Positions 42,501-51,795 of a DNA stretch of 64,000 bases are shown here, in pieces. This DNA comes from Drosophila persimilis. Taxonomy: Eukaryota; Arthropoda; Insecta; Diptera; Drosophilidae. The position numbers were made by a program, and so were the translations under genes. The stretch is from contig NW_020825326.1 in the NCBI RefSeq assembly GCF_003286085.1, forward strand, positions 1,488,001 to 1,552,000, given 5' to 3'. Below the pieces are notes generated by a model. The model worked only from the letters and a program-made list of their open reading frames with translations, made no database searches and was not told where the DNA came from. The first letter of the stretch is position 1, and each line of letters opens with the position of its first letter.

Positions 42501-43381
42501 GAATACGCTTTCGGGGTGCCCTGGCAGCAGCCCCTGCATTCCTTGGGTTTTCTTCGCCTTTTTCTTGCGCGATTGTCGTCTCTCTTGCCAATGTCAAAGA
42601 CGCGCCGCAAAGTGCAAAGTTCACTTGGTGCTGGGCCAATCAAATCCGGATGGGGTGCGTGGGTCGCGGTGGGTCGCGGTGGGTCGCGGTGGGGAAATGT
42701 GCGCAGCGCTTCCAGCTGCGCGCCTGCGTGGAAGGCGACTTTCACTGGCAGGCCCGACCGGGGCGCGTTTTAAGCGCGTCAAACCCGTCAAGAACGGCCC
42801 ACGCCCCAGGCCACCGCAGCGCAACGAAAGGCGAAGAAACCCGAAGAAAACGAAAACAAAATGCCGCTTAAGTGCCGTACCCCGCCTCTCTCGCCCACCT
42901 ATGTAGGTACCTATGCATGTAAATACATACATATGTACATAAACATGTACTTGTGTGTGTGTGGATGTATCTCACTCCATCTCCCCATCCAGTGTAATAA
43001 TCATTTATCATATTTCAACACTTTGATGCTTTAAAATGCATTCTAAATCAATTTCGTTACGTTTCGGCTCTCTCGCTCTCGCTCTCCCTCTCTATCGCTT
43101 TGGCTGCCAACATTGCTCTTTCGCCCTTTCGTTCGCACGGTTATTCGATTGAAAACGGATTGAGGAAGAACAGAGCCGATGAATAGACACTATACGATGA
43201 ATAGAATCGATTGCTGTCGGATCAAAGGGTATCCAAATATTCGCCACCCGACGCTCTCTCTCTCTTTCGTTCCTTTTTGTTGCTTTCTTTTTTGTTTCCC
43301 AATCAGCGGTGCACATGTGTGCATCCAGCTCCGGCTCCAGTTTCAGGTTCTCGTCTTCCCTGCCCCCACACACACTCGCAC

Positions 43382-43419
<38 letters not shown>

Positions 43420-46400
43420 AGAACACACATATTGTGGCCAAAATCAGCTGCTAATAATTAGTTAATAACTATTGCATTTCACTTATAATTAGCAGTTTTA
43501 AACCCACCGATGTATGTACATATGTATATATATGTACATATGTATGTACATAAATATATGTGTAAAATGAGAATGATTTTATTACTCGTGCGAAACTATT
43601 GTTAATAATGCATACACACTACTGTTACACTTACAAGTTAATGATTTATTTATTGTTCTTGTTGTTAATATTGATGTTTTTACTGTTGTTGTTGCTGACA
43701 CACACACACATACACACACACATGAATCTATACACATGTACACACCCACACAAACATATCCACCAACCACACACACTGTGCATCTCTTTCTCAACACTTG
43801 CTAACATATCGGTATCTCTTTCTCCCTCTCTCTCTCTCTCTCCCTTTCTCTCACTCGGCACCTCGCTCCTGTCGCTGTTCGCACGTCTCGGAACGTACAG
43901 CATACGACAGCGAGGTCCTCTCACCGCCCTCCAGCGACGAGATCAAGGAGGGACAGTGGATGGGCGTCACGGTGCGATCGAACCCGCTCCAGGCCAACGG
44001 ATCGGGTGGCAAGGTAAGTCAAGGTCAAGGGCATGGGTACAGTTGCGACCAGCGGCGCAAAGCTCGTAGAGACCATCTGCAGGGGACATACAGGCATCCA
44101 GTACTTCTCCGGGATATGTCGGAGAGGAGTTGGGTCTAGGTTCCTTGGCTGCTCAACCGAGTGTTCATTGTGGTGAGCATCATTTGTCCTTCTGGAACGG
44201 TGTCCATCATGATGTTTCTAGGAAGATCTTGGAAGTAAATAGAAGTAACTCAAGAGCTGTGGAGAGTGAGTTTTCCAATCAACCTGCGAGGAGTGCAGAC
44301 ATACACCAGACGAACACCAATTCAATTGACTTGATATTGAAGTTAACAACATGTACATATGATAGGACATATGAACAGGATATCACTCATATCCTTCCGT
44401 AAAGAGGATACTTAGCTACTCTGCTTGTCTGTTTAAATGTTTAATGAGGAAACGTGAAAGTACGCCCTCCATCTCTCCTTGTAGAAGTACACTACTGGCC
44501 AAAAAAATAATTATATCGGTGTCGTGCTAGTTTATTATGGAATAGCTCGAATTTTTGTAAATGGATGCCAATTGCTTATATTTGGAAAGGTTACATACAG
44601 TCTTGCCAAATATTTAAATCAAAAATTAAAAAATAAAAAATCTTTATAAAATTCTATACTTAAATTTTTGGTCAGGTCAAAATAATAAGTACACTGGTGT
44701 TATTTATAAATTTTAAAGGATTAGATAAGGATTTGATCAAAGGATTGTTGAATTTTATTGAGTTCCTTCATATTTAAGTACATGAGAGTTAAAAAAATTC
44801 TTTAGATAGGCCGTACTACTGGAAAAAATAAGTTTTCAATAAGTCTTCAAAAAGAAAGGAAAACTCTCCGGGTAATTGCGAAAAGTCTTGGACGCTCGGT
44901 ATTTTATGTTCAGAATGCTTTAATATCTAAAGTGCTTATTGAAAATCGAGGATGGAAGAAGAAATCTTTACAAAACAACGGACACCCGTATCATCAGTCT
45001 TGCAAAAAAGGATCAGCTCATGTCTTCCAAGGCCATATACGCTCAAACTGGCAAAGATAAATGATATGATAAACATTTTTATAGTCTATTGTAGGTTAGA
45101 AAACTAAAAGTAAAGAAAGCTCATAAGCGTGTACTTATTATTTTGGCCAGTAGTGTACATCGTCAAGTATCATAAATCCTCTTTTCTACTTCCTCTTTGT
45201 ACAGGTGCTCGTGTGTGCCCACCGTTACATGTACATTGTGCGCGAGAACCGCTATGGCCAAGGACTGTGCTACGTCCTTACCAACGACCTGCAGTTTGAC
45301 GAAGTGCACGAGCCGTGCAAGGGTCGCCCTGTGCAAAGGTGAGTACCCAGCCAGCATCATAGTGAAGCGTAGAGCGTGAACCTGTCCCGTCTTTATTGAT
45401 CAATCAATCAATCAATCAATCAATCTACGGGATTATAGGCTTATCATAACAGGTTGGCCATTTCCATAGCCATTGCCATCCTTCTGGGACAGTTGACATG
45501 GGTCAGGTCTTTTGATTGCGGAGCGGGAGGGATACCACACGGTGCGACACCGTACGACACGACACGACACGACACCCACAGAAAACGTGTCAAGGTGAAT
45601 TATCTGTGGGACGGGGACGGGCACTTGATGAATGGTCAGAGCGGGTGAGGGAACGGACAGGATGGGGACCTGGATATGAAGAGATATGTACATATGTCTG
45701 TACATATGTATGTCCATATGGATGTGTGTGAGCGCGTGCTCGCTTTCGGCCAATTAGCATGCAGCGGGTGTAGCAGCAGGGACCGGGGCCGGGACTGGGC
45801 CACGGTTCGCTCCAAGTGTGACACCGATGACGTCGGCCCTAGTCGGGCCACCAACTGCAGGACGCCAGCAGTCATAAAGGTGAATTTTAATTTATTTAAA
45901 TGACAAGGCATAGGGGCAGGAGTGAGACGGGAGGAGGGGCGCTCCGCGCCCACTCTATGACCAAAAGCAAGGAGCGGTAGGTAGATGTCCGGCTCGGGGA
46001 GAGGGGTAGACTGAAGTGGAGTGGAGTAGAGTCGGGACGCGGGCCTGTCAGCATGGTGGATATGCAATTTTTCATTGAGCGGGTCCTCGCGTGTCCAAAC
46101 TCGATTCCGGCATTCTCAGAGGGCACATGGCAGAGGGAAAGAGATGAGAGAGAAGTCCTAATGTTGACCATGGTCATCCATTAATGTCCCAGCTCCATGC
46201 CGCCAGTATCAAGACAGTAGCAAGTTGACCCTGGTCATCCATTAGTGTCCCAAAAAGAGAGGGACAACGGGATGAGCTTCACGGGACAAACGGATCTCGA
46301 AGAGTCCAGGGGTTGAACCAGGTCATCTATAAATGTCCCGACACCGTTTGGGAATAGGAGGAGAAACGGGTTGACTCTGGTAATAATGTCTTAATGATAA

Positions 46401-49400
46401 GATGGAAATAGAGAACGGAACGAAATAGAAGGTTAGAGCCTAACCATAATGTGACGAGAAGCACGGAAAACATTATAGAACCCATTATAGCTCGTCAGCT
46501 CAGGAGATGTTTGCTTTCTTCCATTCATGTCCAATCTGCTTATTAATGTTATTTGGGGAAACCAATCCCTTTCGGAATAGCTTCCTAGGGCAGGTTCTGG
46601 TCACCCTGGCTGGCTTGGGTAACAGGATAAACGGCTAATCTCCATGCGCGAATATGATGAATGAAGCCAGAATCAAGGAAGGGTAGACGGCATTGACCAA
46701 GGTCATCCATTAATGTCGATTTCAATTTTCGTTGGTTACTCGGTTTTTTCAGGCAACACGAGGACTACGGACTGTGCCAGGCGGGAACGTCGGGGGCGCT
46801 CCTGGACGATGACACGATGGTGCTCGGCTCCCCGGGCCCGTTCACGTGGCGGGGCTCCATCTGGGTGACGCAGATCGGGGGAGAGTACCTGCACCGCGAC
46901 AAGACGACCTACTACAGCGACCACTCGGACGCGAGCTCGCCAGTGGATAAGTACAGCTACCTGGGCATGTCCGTCACTGGCGGACGGTTCTTCGGCTACA
47001 ACATGTGCTATGCAGCGGGGGCGCCCCGCTCCAATGGGCACGGGCAGGTGGTGATCTTCGACAAGGCCAACACCAACCCGATACCCGTGCGCCTCATCAT
47101 CGACGGGGAGCAGTTCGGGTCGAGCTTCGGCTATGAGCTAACCACCGCGGATATCAACGGGGACAATCGACCGGATCTGATTGTGGCAGCTCCCGTCTTC
47201 TTCGGCAAGAACGAGGGAGGGGCCGTCTACGTCTACCAGAACGATCAGGACACGCTGCCTAGGAGGCACACCCTGCGGCTGACGGGGGCCCTGGAGAGCC
47301 GCTTCGGACTGGCACTGGCCAATGTTGGTGACCTGAACAAGGACAACTGCGAGGACATCGCTGTGGGTGCGCCTTACGAGGGCCAGGGAGTTGTGTACAT
47401 TTACCTGGGGTCGCAACAAGGCCTCAACGACAAGCCCGCCCAGCGCATACAGGCCTCGGAACTGGGAGCCACAGTGCCCCACGGCCAGCCCATCCGCACC
47501 TTTGGGATATCGATAGCCGGCAACACGGACCTGGACGGCAACTCCTACCCCGACGTGGTGGTGGGTGCCTTCAACTCGTCGGCCACGGTGGTGCTACTGG
47601 CCCGACCTATCATCAACATCCAGACGAGTTACCGGAGCGAGGAGTTGCGCAACATCGACCCCAACCAGCCGGGTTGCCGGGCGGACGCATTCAGCAACCT
47701 GACCTGCTTCACCTTCGAGGCCTGCTGCAGCATCGAACCATACGACGATTCGACCAAGGAGCTCAGCCTGATGTACAGCGTGGAAGCCGAGACCTACGAC
47801 CACCTCAAGAAGTTCTCACGCGCCTTCTTTGACCGGGACAACAAGCGGAGCAACGTCATTAGCCGCGTGGTCAAGGTGCGAACCGACGGCCGCGTGGCCT
47901 GCCAGATGGTCACCGGGTACATCAAGGCCAACACCCGCGACATCCAGACCCCCATCAGCTTCCGACTTAAGTACACACTGGAGGAGCCACCGCTCGCGGA
48001 CTCCGCCCTCACTCGGCTCAACCCCATGCTCGACCAGACGCAAGCCCACATCGACTTTGAGGGCACCTTCCAGAAGGACTGCGGCGACGACGATCTCTGC
48101 GAAAGTGATCTGGTTATTCGAGCTGAGCCAAATATCACAGCCATAGGTGCGTATAGCGAAACTGCTTAACATCTTCCGAATCGCTTTGCTTACTTTCCTG
48201 AATTCGCGTTTTCCCGTATTCTCTGTGGACTCTCTTCTCCGCAGACAACAAGTACACCCTAATCCTGGACGAAACTGAGCTGGAAGTGGGAATTAGCGTG
48301 AGCAACCTGGCGGACTCCGCTTACGAAGCGCAACTATTCATTAGCCACCAGGCCGGCGTCTCGTACGTGGCCACCAAGAAGCCGGTAAGTGCCCACGGCC
48401 AAGCCCAAGAGATCAGCCGAACCGAATCCTCACTCCATTACGTTCTTCCTACCCGCAGACCAATGCCACTTGCAACAGTTTCAACACCACTTTGGTGGTC
48501 TGTAGCCTGGGCAATCCGATGTTGCGCGGAACGACGACGTTCGTTACCATCCGTTTTCAGCCTAAGAGTCTGGAGCCCAACGAGAATTCGATGCTGTTCC
48601 ACATCTTCGCCAACACCACCTCCAAGCTCGTGGGCGGCGAGCCGCCCGAGAGGAATCTCAGCGTGAGCGTGGTGCGCCAGGCCAAGCTGCACTTCCGGGG
48701 CTGGGCGATGCCCGAGCAGAGCTTCTACAGCGGAGCCAGCCAGGTGACAGACAACTCGCCCATGGAGATGGTCGACGTGGGCTCGCAGGTGAACCACAGT
48801 TTCACCATCTTCAACGACGGCCCCTCAACGGCGCCCAAGGTGCGCATGATCATCCACTGGCCGTGGTCCCTCTACAGCGATCCGGAACGCGGGCACATGG
48901 ACCTGTACCTTCTTTACCTGGAGCAAATGCCCACCGTGGAGATCGGTGTGGGCGAGTGCCATGTGGCGCCCGAGTATGTGAATCCCCTAAAGCTGGCTAG
49001 CGGGTCGCAGGAGTCGGCTAGCGGCTTCCTGGGTGCGCCGGCCACCCTCATGATGGTTCATGGTCGCTCACAGCTAAACAAGAACCAAACCCACTCAACC
49101 CACTCGACCCACTCAAGGCAGCAACGCAGCACCCTAGAACGAGTGACCCGCCTGGAGCGGCTCATCTACGAGCCAGAGGCGGCGGGTATGGGGTCCAGCG
49201 GCAGCGGCAAGAAGCAGGACATCGTCGAGCTGGACTGCAATAAAGGCACGGCTCGGTGCATCCGTATCGAGTGCGACATCTACAATATGCCGGCCAGGTC
49301 GGAGGCCCAGGTTATGGTGAAGGCGCGCCTGTGGAACTCAACGCTCGTCAGCGAATATCCGCGTGTAGACCGGGTACGCATCATCTCTACGGCCACCGCC

Positions 49401-49775
49401 AAGATACCCGAGGACTTTGGCGTCGAGGTGATGGAGCACAACGACATCGAGGTAAGTGCGGCTCCAGGGCATCACCCACCCGAACTGCCACGTTCAGTGC
49501 CTCAAATTTGTTCTCCCTCTTCCCTCCTTCAGGTCGAGACGCGCGCCTACCCTGAGCTTAGGAACCAGCAACGGGACACCGCCATACCGTGGCTGATCAT
49601 CAGCTTAGCCATCCTTGTGGGCGTTTTGGTGCTGGCCTTGTTCACGTACATCCTGTGGAAGTGCGGCTTCTTCAAGCGGATACGGCCCACGGACCCCACG
49701 CTCAGTGGGAACCTCGAGAAGATGAACGAAGAAAAGCCCTTCCTGGCGGCCAAGAACACCCATCATGTTTTCTAA
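3911..49775 (+). CDS. mew: integrin alpha-PS1 subunit (multiple edematous wings)
   Basis: Eight coding exons join in phase: 3911-4155, 38640-38767, 43901-44013, 45205-45338, 46753-48146, 48245-48384, 48459-49451 and 49533-49775, giving 1129 residues. The product is a type I membrane alpha integrin that pairs with the betaPS chain (myospheroid) and binds laminin in muscle attachment and wing-layer adhesion. Visible parts: a signal peptide (WLVLLLALALSEVCG, mature start FNLEQRL near residue 44); an FG-GAP beta-propeller with calcium loops DINGDNRPD (340-348), DLNKDNCED (400-408) and DLDGNSYPD (466-474); Cys-paired thigh/calf regions; a minimal furin-type site RQQR (938-941) splitting heavy and light chains; a membrane span near 1067-1091; and the cytoplasmic GFFKR motif with tail ending NTHHVF. 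The ATG at 3911 has a good context (AAC before it). The same frame stays open upstream to in-frame ATGs at 3623 and 3629, judged 5' UTR because they would bury the signal peptide. Confidence 0.97.
6401..6420. repeat. (AG)n microsatellite
   Basis: Ten perfect AG units in mew intron 1. Similar GA-rich tracts recur near 11370-11405, 18316-18345 and 28676-28694. They are possible GAGA-factor/CLAMP sites as well as simple repeats. Confidence 0.85.
12297..12336. repeat. perfect 10-bp inverted repeat (hairpin)
   Basis: GGTGACCCCG (12297-12306) and CGGGGTCACC (12327-12336) are exact reverse complements separated by 20 bases. Each arm carries a GGGTCA-like nuclear-receptor half-site in everted orientation. 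Confidence 0.6.
12800..12843. repeat. GATA tetranucleotide microsatellite
   Basis: About six GATA units followed by two GATGGCTAGATA-type variant units in mew intron 1. Confidence 0.85.
13148..13200. repeat. (GCATCT)n hexanucleotide repeat
   Basis: About nine hexamer units, GCATCT with a few variants. The same unit appears as TGTATC/TGCATC runs near 8160-8185 and 31530-31565. Open frames across it are low-complexity artefacts. Confidence 0.8.
19828..19846. repeat. ATACCC...GGGTAT mini-hairpin, first copy
   Basis: ATACCCTTGCAGAGGGTAT is an imperfect palindrome of a kind widely dispersed in Drosophila genomes at the edges of old Helitron-like or other non-coding repeats. Related copies in this window are at 25128-25152 and 41970-41990. 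Confidence 0.5.
22223..22239. promoter_or_regulatory. double CACGTG E-box palindrome
   Basis: AACACGTG-T-CACGTGTT: two canonical CACGTG E-boxes in an inverted repeat with a single centre base, inside mew intron 1. CACGTG is bound by bHLH factors such as Myc/Max and Clock/Cycle. Function here is not shown. Confidence 0.45.
22704..22761. repeat. (GGACCT)/(GGACAT) hexamer repeat
   Basis: About nine GGACCT/GGACAT units. A second GGACAT array lies at about 24620-24652. Both are simple-sequence DNA within mew intron 1. Confidence 0.8.
24512..24546. repeat. (TG)n microsatellite
   Basis: About 17 uninterrupted TG units in mew intron 1. Confidence 0.9.
25128..25152. repeat. ATACCC...GGGTAT mini-hairpin, second copy
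   Basis: ATACCC and GGGTAT arms enclose 13 bases (25134-25146). It resembles the hairpins at 19828 and 41970 and is followed by ACTCGTGG. Confidence 0.4.
25269..25300. repeat. (TACTCG)n hexamer array
   Basis: Five tandem TACTCG units. The TACTCGTA junction octamer recurs singly in both orientations across mew intron 1. It is followed by GGAGTA- and GAGTCA-rich repeats to about 25400. Confidence 0.85.
26932..27444 (+). CDS. nested intronless ORF with Nup35-type RRM-like fold (170 aa)
   Basis: A complete ATG-to-TAG ORF lies inside mew intron 1 on the same strand. An AATAAA signal sits 80 bases after the stop (27524-27529). Residues 1-40 are acidic. Residues about 46-110 follow the beta-alpha-beta-beta-alpha-beta order of an RRM: SYWLSLYGF (b1), SAEAVRILYIFMRF (a1), LTAIHQLPNG (b2), IELRFASSEHLQRG (b3/a2) and VVSQFQLRW (b4). 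The WLSLYGF and IELRFAS strands resemble WVTVFGF and the MHIRYxS strand of nucleoporin Nup35/Nup53, which dimerises through this domain. A QQQQHQH-rich linker leads to a C-terminal amphipathic GVLGRLRRAFANYF, comparable in place to the membrane-binding tail helix of Nup53. Third codon positions are strongly G/C. The lack of introns suggests a retrogene. The family call is by eye; an unrelated RRM-like protein or a chance ORF remains possible. Confidence 0.6.
   Translation: MDSAANEIDVETTAGTEDEAEPSLTRGRHEDDVERSHESVLFGRGRRSYWLSLYGFDSAEAVRILYIFMRFCHLTAIHQLPNGIELRFASSEHLQRGRLLAQRLVVSQFQLRWRMGRMPRPHPDDTPHQQQQHQHEDGGAVQNLAAEGLGVLGRLRRAFANYFHGSTGSR
27524..27529 (+). terminator. AATAAA polyadenylation signal of the nested ORF
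   Basis: A canonical AATAAA lies 80 bases after the TAG stop of the nested ORF, at the spacing expected for a short 3' UTR. No cleavage site can be proven from sequence alone. Confidence 0.4.
34134..34190. repeat. (CAGGTAC)/(CAGGAAC) short tandem repeat
   Basis: About eight 7-mer units, CAGGTAC, CAGGAAC and variants, in mew intron 1. Confidence 0.75.
35113..35137. repeat. poly-G run of 25
   Basis: Twenty-five uninterrupted G residues on the plus strand. Such a run is unusual in Drosophila, can form G-quadruplexes, and its length is unreliable in most sequencing. Confidence 0.85.
36751..36788. repeat. (GGGTC)n G-rich repeat
   Basis: Seven to eight GGGTC/GGGTT units. Runs of three G at 5-base spacing satisfy the usual G-quadruplex pattern on the plus strand. 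Confidence 0.8.
37447..37485. repeat. (GTGTG)n repeat
   Basis: Seven GTGTG-type pentamer units in mew intron 1. Confidence 0.8.
38380..38453. repeat. (CCCATT/CCCATG)n hexamer array
   Basis: About twelve CCCATG/CCCATT units, about 190 bases upstream of mew exon 2. The nearby open frames on both strands are products of this array. Confidence 0.85.
41970..41990. repeat. ATACCC...GGGTAT mini-hairpin, third copy
   Basis: ATACCCTTGCGCAGAGGGTAT in mew intron 2. It nearly matches the copy at 19828-19846, with a GC insertion in the loop. Confidence 0.5.
43367..43418. repeat. (CA)n microsatellite
   Basis: About 25 CA units interrupted by CTCG and ACG steps near the 5' end, upstream of mew exon 3. 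Confidence 0.9.
44490..45155. mobile_element. internally deleted Tc1-like DNA transposon
   Basis: Terminal inverted repeats CACTACTGGCCAAAA (44490-44504 on plus) and its complement TTTTGGCCAGTAGTG (45141-45155) are flanked on both sides by TA, the Tc1/mariner target duplication. The 666-bp interior keeps pieces of the N-terminal helix-turn-helix part of a Tc1-family transposase: LRVIAKSLGRS from about 44866, and RIISLAKKDQLMSSKAIYA between about 44985 and 45045. These are in different frames, so at least one frameshift has occurred. The DDE catalytic domain is absent. It sits in mew intron 3 (44014-45204) and can only move if a transposase is supplied in trans. Confidence 0.85.
45339..46752 (+). 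other. mew intron 4 (1.4 kb)
   Basis: Bounded by GTGAGT at 45339 and TTTTCAG at 46752. It contains a CAAT tetranucleotide run (45402-45426), an ACACG pentamer run (about 45555-45578) and a recurring motif described separately at 46163-46717. Confidence 0.8.
46163..46717. repeat. degenerate repeated motif GTTGACC-GGTCATCCATTAATGTCCC
   Basis: Five diverged copies lie on the plus strand of mew intron 4: 46163-46190, 46224-46251, 46312-46339, 46370-46396 (poor) and 46693-46717. Copy 1 contains the perfect palindrome TGACCATGGTCA. Start-to-start spacings are about 61, 88, 58 and 322 bases. It may be a decayed minisatellite or a cluster of binding sites built on GGTCA half-sites. Confidence 0.65.
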
Positions 49776-50021
49776 CAAGAGGGCACCGTCGGCTGGGATC
49801 TGGCACGCCGGATCGCCCCCAAGAAGAGGCGCCGCCGTCTCCAGCTTCCTCTCCTGAACAGACAGCGGGTGCACGGCCAGCGCTGGTGGCGTCATAAATC
49901 CTCGAACAACAACGAGCTGGACATCCTTTCGCTGACGCCGCCACCGCCGCCCCTAAGCGTTCTGAATTGGGGCCACGATGGATACTACCAAGCCAGTGCC
50001 ACCTGGTGGGGACACATATAA
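49776..50021 (+). other. mew: 81-codon in-frame extension after the mew stop (candidate stop-codon readthrough)
   Basis: After the TAA at 49773-49775 the same frame stays open for 81 codons to a TAA at 50019-50021. Codon choice looks coding: CTG, GCC, AAC, GAG, CAG, ATC and CGC are frequent. The peptide begins QEGTVGWDLARRIAPKKRRR, then has RQRVHGQRWWRH, NNNELDIL, a TPPPPP run and GYYQASATWWGHI. There is no ATG in frame, so it cannot be a separate ATG-started ORF. After 50021 the sequence turns into CACGGGATCACGG-type non-coding repeats. The base after the stop is C, the context associated with leaky stops. Readthrough is widespread in Drosophila. An alternative splice that removes the stop would explain it equally well. 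Confidence 0.55.
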
Positions 50022-51280
50022 TGTGGATAGGGAATTGGGGGTCGCGGGATCACGGAATCACGGGATCACGGTATCACGGGATCGAGGATCGTTGGGTAGT
50101 GGATTGTGGGTTGTGGTTCAATGTGCCATTTCGTTTACTTAATACAGCAAATCTGCTTAATCGATCAGATGGATCAAGAGCCCGGTATTCTTAGGGGTAT
50201 TTCCATTTGTTTTTCCAGATATCTGTCCGGGCTAACAGGTATTTGCACAAGGGACTCCCGCCGCCGGGCTGTGCCTTTAGGTATAAAGATTAGCTAAGCC
50301 CAAAACGTTGATAATCTGTGTAAAAATTTTCTTATTCGTATAACTGTAGTTATGTGTATCGTTGGTATGTACGTGCATGTAGGGCACAGACCCGACCTAG
50401 GCTAAGCTCTAGCAGTAAGTAGTTAAGGGAGAACAAATTCCGAATATATTCATACAGTTGAAGCCTGCTATGATAAAACACTGCCAATGACACAAATATC
50501 TACAAAAACAGCAAATATAGTGGCTCGAAACAAGCCGGGGACTTTTTATTACCAATGCACTGGATACGAAAGTATTAGCACACTTTTTACGGGTGTCTGC
50601 TTAGCTATTTATTTGAATACGATGGATTACATTGCTAATTTAGCAGCATAATCTAAACTGACGTACGGACGGGAAAGTCCATCACAAAATATTTTTTTTA
50701 TATGTTTTTATGACCTAATCTACATGTATTTATGTAGGTTCTTAGAGGTTTTAAGAGAGAGACAACACGTAATGCTTGTATTGATTCTTGTTTGTTTGTA
50801 TGTATGTATGGTATAAAAATATAGTTATATTAGTTGTAAATAATATTACTTTGTCCTGTAAGTGTAACTGCAGTAATGCTAGCTGTAAATATGAAATTTT
50901 TTTTCTTTTGTATCTATTTAATATACTATTATTTTTTAAACCATACGCCCAACATATTTTGATTTGAATTTTCATTTGGCGCGCACTGTGACCAGCTGAA
51001 ATTTGACTGAGGTTGGGCCTATTCTGGCACTCACCATACAGTGTGTACAGTATATGCTGTGGTGTGCAACAATCTTGTTGGGCGTGTTTTTCCGTGCCTT
51101 GCAAACCAGGCCCATCCCAAAATCCCATCTCTAGCTGGCTGTCATTGCTATGACACTCCAGAAATCGCATCTGGATGAACCAGGGCTGCAGGATCAAACA
51201 CTTTTGGCGCGCACCTTAAAGCGGGGTCAATTCCCAAATTATATATAACAAATAAAATCAAATACTATTGCTTACTCAGC
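50022..51280 (+). other. mew 3' UTR (extent approximate)
   Basis: The non-coding stretch after mew ends near an AATAAA at 51251-51256, the best plus-strand signal I see before the convergent REG gene. It holds two TTTGGCGCGCAC 12-mers (50975 and 51203), which resemble E2F sites. A minus-strand open frame between them (50751-51197) is unrecognised. Confidence 0.4.
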
Positions 51281-51374
51281 CAAAAGTCACATAGGTTTTT
51301 ATTACAGACTGTAGATTACAAAATTGTCAAGTGTAACAATAATTTGTGTGCATCTTCTCTTATTTCGGGGTTTT

Positions 51375-51795
51375 TGTTTCTTTGCAACATTGGATTTATT
51401 TATTACATGTATAGCTATAGACATTTCTTGGAATCTATACATCTTCAAATTTTTGCTTGTTACTTCTTTCACGTTACCCTAGACATTCTACAAATGGTTA
51501 ATGAAATCATCCCCTAAATTCGCCTTTTGTTCGCTGTCTAGTCACTATTAACTTTACTTTTACTGTTATTGTATGTGTAAGAATAATTGTAATCATAATT
51601 GTTATTTCTTTATCTGTAATTCAAAATGGAAAAGCATCGAGTATGATTTCAATGTGTCAAAAGATTCTCGGTCTGTCTCGTTCGCCAGCTCTCCTTCTAT
51701 GCTGGAGCAAGGGCCTTGCTAAACCCTGCTCCAGGGCACATTCGAGCAGGATATATGTATGGGGTAGAGAAAAAAAAGAAGGTATTTATGGATCA
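51375..51795 (-). other. REG 3' UTR (extent approximate)
   Basis: On the minus strand the nearest AATAAA signals lie at about 51395-51403 (overlapping AATAAATAAA), giving a 3' UTR of roughly 400 bases. It would end about 120 bases from the proposed mew polyadenylation signal, so the two convergent transcripts nearly meet. Confidence 0.4.

Larger units (their letters stand above)
38768..43900 (+). other. mew intron 2 (about 5.1 kb)
   Basis: Bounded by GTAAGT at 38768 and GTACAG at 43900. It contains short repeats: CTCAAC/CTCGAC near 40055-40130, ATAACG near 40185-40212, TGTATTC near 40361-40388, CTGTTCTTGTCG near 42250-42285 and (CA)n at 43367-43418. It also holds several TACATATGTA clusters. 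I see no credible gene in it. Confidence 0.8.

Noticed and set aside
50751-51197. 148-codon minus-strand frame in the mew 3' region
   Set aside because: No recognisable family and AT-rich codons in its second half; overlaps the likely mew 3' UTR. Mentioned only in connection with the flanking 12-mers.
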